NCBI GenBank assembly: GCA_037157565.1
Contig: JAZHRO010000055.1
Span: 40,083,001 to 40,147,000 of the forward strand
Length of the DNA stretch: 64,000 nt
From: Thalassia testudinum
Lineage: Eukaryota > Streptophyta > Magnoliopsida > Alismatales > Hydrocharitaceae
Direction: 5' to 3'
Positions 56,190-64,000 of the stretch are shown here, piece after piece. Every line of letters begins with the position of its first letter. The stretch's first letter is position 1. The position numbers were made by a program, and so were the translations under genes. The notes beneath the pieces are model-generated. The model worked only from the letters and a program-made list of their open reading frames with translations. It was not told the DNA's origin and ran no database searches.

Positions 56190-57516
56190 GTGTTGAATTT
56201 AACATCAACAGCTAGATGCTTAATTAAGATGATGAATCAGTCAACCTAGTAGCGATGGCGAAGATCAAAATCAAGATGTGATCATTAGGCTTAGCAATCA
56301 AATGCCCATATATGTGGACAAGTTTGGTGCAACCCCATTCCAAAAGGGCATATGTTCTAGTAGCGAATCAGACATTTCTGCATCCATTTATTTTTAAGCT
56401 CAGGAACATGGGGCTCAATTTTAGGCTTAAGAACATGCAAGTCAAGTCTAAAGTTTTGGACGCTTGATAAATATTTGTCGTACAAAGCTTATGTCCACTG
56501 GCAATTTAGCTTAAAATGATGATTTTTAGACTCAGTACACTTAGGTTCCATGATCCTTCAAATAAATCATAAGGGTCCTTATAGAATGTTGATAGCTTCA
56601 AAAATATAAGAACCCTTAAGTTCAAAAATTCTTCTCTCTTCATGTTTTCTTCTACGATGATAATCTTTCCTTTTTTTTTTTTGAAAGGATGAGGAGTACA
56701 ATGATAATCTTTCTACAAATAGCCTCGACATCGTTTAATTCTTCTCTCAGGATAACTTGGACATTTTCAACCCCTTTCATAAAATTCAAGCCATTTGAAT
56801 CATGATCAATTGGTTCCAACTTGGCTTCATCAAATTTAAAGTTAAATGATTTAACTTGAGGTTCTTTAGGAGTTGATCGAGAAGTCAGACTATATCCCAT
56901 TACCAACAATCTTTCTAACTCGTCAATGTCTTCCCTTGCAAAGTTTACAATTATTTCCCCACCTAACTACCCCTCTACAGTGGTCAAGTCAAGCCTTAAA
57001 TTTTCATCCACTTGTCATTTGTGATTAGTCCTGATTGGATCAAATAGGACATGTTTAGGTTCTAGTTGGGCTAAGGCCAAGAAGGAAGGTCCAGCAAGGG
57101 TTGGGTTTAAGCTGGAGCTGCCACTGAGATCATGATTGAAATCTTTTATTTTATTCTCACCGAAATAAAGTAGGGTCATCGGTTAATTTAACAATCAAGT
57201 TCTCATAATCACATTTATTAATTGACCCATTTTCAAAGTGAGATGTTTCATCATCAGGTTCAATTTTAATTCTCAATTTTTCATTAATGTTCATTTTCTT
57301 TGATGAGACATCTTCCTCACTCTGTTTGTCGAGGCGAAGGTCAAAACACTCAAATATAGGGGCCTTTTTCTTTTTAATTTCATCTTTATTGTCAAACTCT
57401 TTCTTGTCTTCAACCCAGTAGCTCTTTCTACCTTGCCTCGAGGAGCACGCGAAGATCCAAACTCGAAGCCTACGAGGTGGGAAGAGGGAAGGGGATTCTT
57501 GAAATGAAAATTGCAT
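56190..57516 (-). pseudogene. Decayed retroelement coding region on the minus strand (Tat/Athila-type context)
   Basis: Two minus-strand open pieces (57516-57157, then about 57160-56660 with two stops) read as one protein after a single frameshift near 57160. The first piece is Lys/Glu/Asp-rich (ECFDLRLDKQSEEDVSSKK, INEKLRIKIEPDDETSH). The second has FDPIRTNHK, VNFAREDIDELERLL and FNFKFDEAKLEPIDHDSNG. Downstream on the same strand stands CACTTGTTGGGAGGCAACCC (about 56190-56210), a block commonly met in Tat/Athila-type plant Gypsy elements. I do not recognise the protein itself; a gag-like or extra reading frame of such an element is the best guess. The first 30 codons overlap the duplicated promoter block and are probably not part of it. 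Confidence 0.42.
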
Positions 57517-57690
57517 AAGATAAAAGAGAGAAGAGGACAGAGCGGCATTGGCCTTCCTATTAAATAACCAAAGGGGGCATTGGAGACCTTTGCACCAGTA
57601 ATCATATCATAGCGGGCCAATATGGAGACAACTTGTTTGACTCCCTTCCCCTGTCGTAGGAACATGAGAATTTCCATCACAATCTCACGT
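57478..57690 (+). repeat. Upstream duplicate of the MGNC gene promoter
   Basis: A core of about 67 bp (57552-57618) matches 58332-58401 except for one substitution in each of two places and a 4-bp indel. Weaker matches extend on both sides, including GACTCCCTTCCCCT (57639 and 58472) and TTTCCATCACAA versus CTTCCACCACAA. The two copies are about 780 bp apart in the same orientation. No reading frame follows this copy. Confidence 0.8.
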
Positions 57691-58269
57691 GTAGTTGCCA
57701 AAAAGAACATTAGACGACGATTTCAAAATAGTCCCGGTATAACCGTCACAAAAACTACATGTTTTTGAAGTGCCAGATAGGAGGGACCATTATTTTGGTT
57801 AATCTAGATAATCTACCTAAATTATAAAAAATAAGTGAAATAGTTTGGATTATGGATTGTAAAATTATTATAGGTATTGATTCAACTCATGGATTTACTA
57901 ATTTCAACGTGGTAAATTTAAAAAAAATTGAAATTTCTTTTTATCTCATTTATTGTTATATGATGCTTTAGAAATTGAAATATTTATCTTTTATTACTTC
58001 CTTCCCTTTTGTTATTATTATTTTAATTATAAATCAAATATTACTAACAATAATTTTTGAATCAAATGTCACCGATAATAGACAATTCTAAATCAAATAT
58101 GGATTTCATTCGTCTCAATCCAATATAAACCCAACACAAACTAACCAAAATTCAATCTAATTTAGGTGGGTCACAGATGTTTATTTTTGTTAACCTAACC
58201 TCAAAATAACTCGAACTCACCCAATATGATCGAACGCCCACCCATAGCGCGAGACGAAAAGCTTACCGA
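57691..58269. other. Spacer between the two promoter copies
   Basis: AT-rich, no gene seen. If the duplication once carried a whole gene, its coding part is gone from here. Confidence 0.4.
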
Positions 58270-58534
58270 ATAGGAAGAGGAAAGGAAATTCTTACAATGA
58301 AATATGCACGGAATGAAAGAGCAGGTACTGACCTTCCAATTAAATAACCAAAGGGGGCATTGGAGACCTTTAATTGCACCAGTACTCATATCATAGCGGC
58401 CGGGGTTCTGAACAAACTTGAAAATAATTTTTCAACGTTCAACCGTGTCAAATGTAACAGCCACCAATTTAGACTCCCTTCCCCTTTCGCATGAACGCGT
58501 GAACTTCCACCACAACGCATATACGTATATATAT
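58270..58534 (+). promoter_or_regulatory. Promoter region of the MGNC gene
   Basis: This second copy of the duplicated block leads straight to a TATA-like TATATATAT at 58526-58534, about 130 bp before the start codon at 58665. The conserved core with TTAAATAACCAAAGGGGGC may hold regulatory sites, since it is the best-kept part of the duplication. Confidence 0.55.
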
Positions 58535-58664
58535 GTGTGTGTCTCTGTGGTTCCTATATTCATCAACAGGACACACCCCACCTGCTTTCGTACGTTTTCT
58601 CAAGAAACAAACCATATATTCAACTAATTTGCATGATCCTTGATTATCTAGGAATTAATTGTCC

Positions 58665-58937
58665 ATGGGGAATTGCATCAATAGTAAGCCGCAGGCATCA
58701 CCGGCCGACGTGAACAATGAGGAGGCGGCGGCAACTGTGGCCACTTATAAGGTGAAGGTCAAGTTGACAAAGAAGCAACTGGAGGAGCTAACAAGGCAGA
58801 TGGACCAAGGAGAGTTGGTCTCGCAGTTGGCTCTCGAGTACCTGATAACTTCTACAGCTGATATAAAACTTCTCGATAATACGGTAGAGAGGCACTGGAG
58901 ACCGGCCTTGCAAACCATCCCCGAGGAGCTCCAATGA
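58665..58937 (+). CDS. Small MGNC-type protein, probably N-myristoylated, function unknown
   Basis: Single open frame of 90 codons. The start is the ATG at 58665, in CCATGGGG context, chosen over the in-frame TTG at 58659 because it places Gly at position 2. MGNCINSK is a good N-myristoylation plus palmitoylation signal (Gly2, Cys4, Ser7), predicting attachment to the inner face of a membrane. Residues 11-27 are Ala/Asp/Glu-rich; 28-50 read KVKVKLTKKQLEELTRQMDQ, an amphipathic basic helix. The C-terminus (about 70-90) is VERHWRPALQTIPEELQ. Many small plant proteins have this layout (MGNC, then a V-K-V-K-(M/L)-T-x-x-Q-L/F-x-E-L segment), but I cannot name a function. TATA, clean frame and kept 3' end suggest it is expressed. 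Both flanks are duplicated. Confidence 0.72.
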   Translation: MGNCINSKPQASPADVNNEEAAATVATYKVKVKLTKKQLEELTRQMDQGELVSQLALEYLITSTADIKLLDNTVERHWRPALQTIPEELQ

Positions 58938-59080
58938 TTAATTGGATCATCTTCGTTCCTTTATTATTGTATAGTATAATCTGCTTGTCCACTCCCTTTT
59001 GTATATATATATAAAAGTATCTTGCGCGCAGTTGAAGCTGGTAGCTTAGATCATAGCTAAATCGTCGTAAATGGGTACCC
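58938..59080 (+). other. 3' untranslated region of the MGNC gene (unit 1 of a duplication)
   Basis: Contains CTTTATTATTGTATAGTATAATCTGC, a run of TA near 59003, and ATCATAGCTAAATCGTCGTAAATGG (59050). All recur in the same order at 59128-59430. Confidence 0.65.
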
Positions 59081-59127
59081 ATTCGTAGACAGTGTACGCA
59101 GGACCTACCTCCCCTCTACGGTACTAC

Positions 59128-59430
59128 CTACTGGGGACGCGACCTATTGAAGCTTGTTCTTTTGTTGATTGGGTCGTCTTCACTGCTTTATTGTATAATC
59201 TGCTTGTCCTCTCTCTTTTGTACATGAGAAACACTTTTCACGAGTCTTTTTTTAAAATTCTTTTCCAAGCTTTCCCCTCCTAAATAAAAAAAACACATAT
59301 CCCAAACAGCAGATGTGTTGGTGATTCAAGGTTGAAAAAAAATTTGAAATTGATAAATTTTTTTAGATCAACCGATGGTCTTTTATATATTACGGTTGGA
59401 TCGTAGCTAAAACATCGTAAATGGCAAATA
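59128..59430 (+). repeat. Downstream duplicate of the MGNC gene 3' end
   Basis: ACTGGGGACGCGACCT (59128) resembles the last coding stretch CACTGGAGACCGGCCT (58892). GATTGGGTCGTCTTC and TTTATTGTATAATCTGCTTGTCC (about 59165-59208) match the 3' region at 58938-58970. ATCGTAGCTAA..CATCGTAAATGG (about 59400) matches 59050. So the tail of a second gene copy remains, without its body; the frame here codes for nothing similar. Confidence 0.72.
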
Positions 59431-61738
59431 GGATGAGATGGATTCGACTTGTCTTTACTATTTTATTTTAGACAATCAAGGATGAATTTATTCTACCCTC
59501 TCTTCCTCTCCCTGTGAGGGCTACAATGAACAGGCAGAAGGACGGATGGAAGCAAGCCTACGTGGTATGATTACGCAATTAATTAGGATTTCTAATTTAC
59601 CTTGCAGAATATTGATCAGAGTAAGAAAAAAAGGGAAATGAATTCTTAGTACAAGACGTACGACTGCAACGCTAACCTTACTCTAATTCTTAGTATAGAA
59701 GGTAGAATTCCATATGCCCCACACGTTCGTCATGAACTAAAGCAACACATGTGTCTCCATCTTGAGCTATGATAAAAGAAATATTGTATTTAAAATTACA
59801 ATTAGATTTTGAGATATCATGGTAAACCTCAACGCGCTAAAGAAACCATAGCCCGCGCTAGATGTTGTAAATGCATGTTAATTTAGTTATTGTTCATGTG
59901 AATATCGGATTATATATAATTATGAAATTAAATTAAACCGTTTGTTTTTTTTTTCCTTCTTTTATTTAAATCAAAAGATTATCCTATGTAATGTGAGAAA
60001 AAGTTCCCTTGTTATAATGGTTGGATGAACGATTCATTTAGAACATCGCAAAGTAGGAAAACAATTGTTTTAAATATTTTATTCAAGAAAATGTTTGATG
60101 TTTAAAAAATAAAATAAATAGAAATAAAAAAATAATTTAATATTAAAATTACATTGAGGAGAACTATTTTTTTTCTATTTTAGGGTCGAAATTATAGCTT
60201 CACAAGTGGTATAGTACAACACTCTGCATTTTATTTCCTACCATAAGTCTCAGTTCAACGAGACTTCCTTTTTCTTGATAAGTGAATGAATCACTCAATA
60301 ATGAGAACACCTAAAGTTGTGGACAGTGCAAATCTTTCATAAATTTCGAGGCAACCCTCACCTCTCACCCCAAAATATTGGCAACAGTAGCACCAAAAGC
60401 CAATACCCAGTACACACTAGGCATCTGTCACTTCACTAGGGGCCTATTTGGTATGCGGAGTGGGCCCTTTAAACCCACATTTGGCTTCGTGGAACCCGAG
60501 TTGGGGAAAACCCGGGTCAGTAGTTGAAAACTCGGGTTTCCCTAATTCCTAACCCTCCTTCAGAATTTGCAAAATCCACCCTTTCATTCTGCATCTCACA
60601 AGGGTTATTTCGTTGCCCTTGACATGGAGCTTCATCTCCCTGTGGAAACCTAATTGCCGTCATGCGATGGCATTGAACTGGTGCTCGGACGCCTTGCCGT
60701 TCGTCATTCTAGCATTGGCCGACCTTCTTCGATTGGTGTGGACTGAGCTAAGTTACCATGCATGGTTTCTTATCCCTAATTCATTTCGTTTTTGTCGATT
60801 GAGATCACGAGTTTAAAATCTCGATTAACATGTATTTGTGGGTTGAGATCGATTTTTGATTAAAGTGGTTGTCTCATTGAAAGTATTTCGTGAGTAGGTT
60901 TGCTTTCTCTATAGCTATTGCTTTGTGCAATACTTTGCTTTGCATCTACGCCCTAGGCTGACAAGCTTTTCGTTTGTCATGAGGTGAAGATGGGGATGCT
61001 CTCTGGTCATTTGCAGTCCCTCTGATGGTGTTAAATGTGGTTTTTGTGTTGTCCACTCTTTCCAGCTACCATTTCTTTGTCGCGTTTTGGTTTCTCCTCT
61101 CATCCTTTGTGCTTTCATGTTCTCTGCCCTGTTTGTGTGGTTCAATTGATCGATAAAAGCCCCTTTGGTGTTGGTTCCCATAGTCCCTTCACTTTGACAA
61201 GTTCTGAATGAGGCCTCCTAGCCCTGCGAGGTCATGGTGTGGTTGCATCAGTAGTCATTCCTAGTGAGTGATAAAGAGGAGAGTGAGGGGTTCATGTTCT
61301 TATAAATGGCTTCCATGGCTGCTTGAAGTTGTGCTCTTCCTTGTGTTATTGGTGGTCATTGAGGACAAGGAGGAAGTTGAGAAGTGTGGTACCTTGTGGC
61401 GTTCCAATATTTGGTTTTGTACTTGTTAGTTTTAAGCTCTTTTTTGATAATTGAGCATAACTTTAATATGTTTGTTTTGAAGCTCGGAGGCACGATCTGA
61501 AATCTCAAACTTCCTTACTGTTAGAGTGTGGGAGGCAATATCTACAAGAGTTTGGATACCATCTGCTGGAGAGGTATTGGTATCAAACTGATTCTCTATT
61601 ACGAAATTCTTTGATAAAATATGTTATTGAGTGGTAACCTTGTTTGTTAGTTGTGTGTTATCTTTCATAAGTGTAGACTAATTGTTATGATTTGATCAAC
61701 ACTTCTATCATTTAGAAATCATGCTTTTTTCATGCCAT
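59431..61738. other. Intergenic stretch
   Basis: No gene supported. 60440-60560 has short inverted repeats of CCCGGGT/AACTCGGG type and a GGGGCCTATTTGG start seen at some plant MITE ends, but no partner TIR. 60600-60830 holds a 67-codon open frame without known motifs; several TTTT/AAAA runs occur. Confidence 0.4.
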
Positions 61739-61743
61739 ATTAG
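61739..61743. repeat. Left target duplication of the solo LTR
   Basis: ATTAG, identical to 63457-63461. Confidence 0.9.
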
Positions 61744-62390
61744 TGTAATTCCCTACTTGGAGGGGGTGAGATATGCGTGACGTAATATAAAATGTGGAAT
61801 TAAAATAAACAATCTCACAAAGGTAAGCAATCACACAATTACACAAGTATTTTTAGGTGGAAATTGAAATCGGGCGAAAACCACCACCTAACCCTCTCGA
61901 GTTAGGATTTCCCAATCGATCTAGTCGATCAAATCTACTATACGAACTACTTAAATAAGGGTAGTTCAACCTCTATTACAACCACGCTACGAGTATGAGG
62001 ATAGTGTTCCTCAACCCCTCCTTTTCACAAGGAGATGGGAATTCGCAACGCGAATACCCAACCAATAACAAAGAACAATTACAACACAACCTATAGAACC
62101 AACGAAGATTAACCTAGCTACTATAGGTAAAGAAACTTCCCTTTGATGAAGGGAGTGCGTCGGCGTGACGATGAGGGTGCATGAACCACGCGGGGGCACC
62201 TCGTCGCTCTCGTAATTGCGGAGGGAGAGCAAGTGCGCAACTGGATTCAAGCTCTCTAGATGTGGAATAAAAGCTTGGTGAGCTAGAGCTTCTTCTAGAT
62301 GATCTTCTACTTCTTTTTGACATAAGAGATGTGAAAGTATGTTGCTTGGTATGTCTTGGTGTCTCTTTTCAAGCAAAGGGGTTCTCCTCT

Positions 62391-62398
62391 ATTTATAG
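62391..62398 (-). promoter_or_regulatory. TATA box of the solo LTR
   Basis: Minus strand CTATAAATAGAGG, inside the palindrome CCTCTATTTATAGAGG; about 650 bp before the LTR end. Confidence 0.7.
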
Positions 62399-62504
62399 AG
62401 GGCCTAGGAAGGCTTTGGAAGGCCTCAGAAGGCTTCCATAGCCGTTGGGATTGAACCCAAGGCAAAACAGATCGTAATCAGAATCAATCATGATTCTGAC
62501 AGGG

Positions 62505-63065
62505 TCATCAGACGTCTGGTCCTGGCATTAGATGTCTGGAAAACCTGTTTAAGATGTCTGGAAACTAAGTCAGACATTTGATTCTAGGCGAGTTTCTTTC
62601 CTGACTTGAATCAGACCTAAACAGGGTTCAAGTGTATGGCCATCAGACGACATACAGGACGTCTGGCACAAGGTCTGGACGTTTGGAAACCTATTTGTTC
62701 TGCGGAAATGGATTCCCAAGAAAAGTAACGGCTAGAAAATCTCTCAAAGGAGATTTTGGGTCAGTCGAGGAAAAACGGTCACATATCAGACATCTGGGGT
62801 TCTCTATGGACGTTTGATATAAGGCTAACGGTCATTCTCCTTAACGTTTACTAAGGCAGCCAACGTTCCACTAATTGGACGTCTGGCACAACTATCAGAC
62901 GTCTTCTAAGACATCTGGACTAAGGTCTGGTCGATTGATTCTAACAGACAAAACCTATTAAGTCCAGCCTAGATGTTTTAGACATCTGATCAAACAGTCA
63001 GACGTCTTAAAAGTCACTATCAGACGTCTGATTTCCAGATTGGACGTCTGATAAGGCTGTCTGAA
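62505..63065. repeat. Array of CAGACGTCTG-type palindromes in U3 of the solo LTR
   Basis: Seven exact GACGTC hexamers (62511, 62658, 62878, 62898, 63001, 63023, 63043) and about as many decayed forms (AGATGTCTGG, AGACATCTGG, GGACGTTTG) lie in 560 bp. About 0.14 exact hexamers would be expected in random sequence of equal base use. GACGTC is the C-box core bound by plant bZIP factors. Spacing is irregular. Confidence 0.85.
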
Positions 63066-63456
63066 CCCTATTTTGTTTTTCTAGGTTCTCTACAGAAAAC
63101 CTAAGTATCCTAGGGTTTGTGTAAGTGTTCTTAGGACTGTCAGGGTACTTTAAGGCTTTTTAATAAGAATCTAAGAAATAAAATAAAAAACAACAAAAGA
63201 AACAACATATAAAGTACAATAGAAAGGAAATATATCATATTCTTCATCTCCTTCCTTCTTCAAGCTTTCGCTCCTCACAAAGCTCCTTCACCTCTGCCAA
63301 GCTCCTCCAATCTGCCATGGATGCAAGCTCGAACTCCATCTAAACACCTATCTCCATTTGCAATTTGACCTGAAAACTAAGACTTAAAAGCAAATGTTAA
63401 AAGACACGTGTTTTGTTATCATCAAAATAAATGATCGTAGTGCTCTAGCATCAACA

Positions 63457-63461
63457 ATTAG
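63457..63461. repeat. Right target duplication of the solo LTR
   Basis: ATTAG, identical to 61739-61743. Confidence 0.9.
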
Positions 63462-64000
63462 ATGTTGCGTGCATTCTTGTGTTTATTAGAGATATGATTC
63501 CTGATCTTACCATAAGATGAGAAATTATGATATGATCATGAATCGATTGTAAGTATGTTATAAATATGTTATAAAGTGTTACAACGAAATATGTCAGGAG
63601 GAAAATATGATTTAATTTTCCTAATTGTGATTTTGTTTGTCATGTTTACGTTGCCTAATCGTGATTTTCTTGGGTATGCTTGGTGTCATTTTGCATTTTA
63701 TTTTTAAAAAAGTGGATGGTTTCTACTCCATAACCCTTTTGAATTCAAAGATATACTTTCACTTTCCGTTAAAACCAAAATGGGTATTATTTTGAGAGTT
63801 AACTCCATTGGCTTGGCTTAGAAACCTCAAGAAGAAATAAAAACATTACTTTAGTTGATTCCATTCTATTTCTATTTGTGTTCCCTGTTTTTGTTTTATT
63901 TTCCATATCTTCATCATTTACGGTATATTCCTCCCAAGGGAAGAATTTTAATGTTAGGGGGTGAACTGGTCTAGTCATTTTAGGTATTATATTCCAGAGT
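63462..64000. other. Intergenic stretch to the window end
   Basis: AT-rich, no gene or repeat end seen. Confidence 0.4.

Larger units (their letters stand above)
61744..63456 (-). mobile_element. Solo LTR of a SIRE/Maximus-like copia element
   Basis: On the minus strand it starts TGTTGATGCTAGAG, with TTTTGATGATAACAAAACAC 40 bp in, the start pattern of SIRE/Maximus LTRs. It ends CACCCCCTCCAAGTAGGGAATTACA. The 1713-bp block is flanked on both sides by ATTAG, a perfect 5-bp target duplication, with no internal region. It was left by recombination between the two LTRs of a full element. The TATA box is near 62391-62398; the upstream U3 part holds the GACGTC array. The long minus-strand open frame at 62011-62376 lies in the R/U5 part and is not a gene. 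Confidence 0.9.

Noticed and set aside
60440..60560. MITE-like GGGGCCTATTTGG end
   Set aside because: No matching terminal inverted repeat or target duplication seen within reach.
62011..62376. 121-codon minus-strand open frame
   Set aside because: Lies in the R/U5 part of the solo LTR; no protein motif.
1..64000. tRNA, rRNA, CRISPR or prokaryotic operon features
   Set aside because: None seen; split genes and LTR elements show plant nuclear DNA.

Overview
This is nuclear DNA of a flowering plant. It is intergenic and intronic, AT-rich, and dominated by decayed LTR retrotransposons of the Ty1/copia class. The evidence for a plant is: copia primer-binding sites matching the plant initiator-Met tRNA half-molecule, Angela/BARE-like and SIRE-like LTRs, a Tat-like tRNA-Asp primer site, a plant GPI-anchored SPARK-domain gene, and split genes with GT-AG introns. 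I cannot name the species or decide between monocot and eudicot. No rRNA, tRNA or CRISPR feature was seen.

Layout, left to right. 1-933: 5' end of a minus-strand copia element leaving the window. 1057-5613: copia element A. 5785-15266: copia element B, split by nested copia element C (8791-13984). 15903 to about 20690: 3'-truncated copia element D, split by a 1.55-kb solo-LTR-like insert (18205-19753). 20830-23305: copia element F, with gag fused to RT by an internal deletion. 23548-24419: two exons of a minus-strand At1g61900-like GPI-anchored protein gene. A phase-compatible signal-peptide exon lies at 41280-41343, so the first intron may be about 17 kb. That intron holds copia element G (27684-37771), itself split by nested copia element E (31505-36669), and a fragment H (39492 to about 40090). 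42124-43474: Angela-like fragment. 43475 to about 49500: two diverged long repeats around a short AGCT-rich segment with a tRNA-Asp primer site, best read as a minus-strand LARD-type non-autonomous element. 51697-53614: 3' LTR of an Angela/BARE-like element. 56190-57516: decayed minus-strand Tat/Athila-type remnant. 58665-58937: a small intact gene for an MGNC-type (probably N-myristoylated) 90-residue protein, with duplicated pieces of its promoter and 3' end on either side. 61744-63456: minus-strand SIRE/Maximus-like solo LTR with a perfect target duplication and an array of GACGTC palindromes upstream of its TATA box.

How it fits together: only two host genes are supported, the SPARK gene and the MGNC gene. 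Everything else is transposon sequence inserted around or inside them, mostly inactivated by stops at Gln and Trp codons, the pattern expected from cytosine-methylation decay. The points most worth a second look are: the copia families whose LTRs end in ACT instead of CA (proved by exact target duplications that restore the interrupted frame); nesting of the same family in the RT gene of two different hosts; the large TE-filled first intron; the duplicated flanks of the MGNC gene; and the GACGTC array in the solo LTR.
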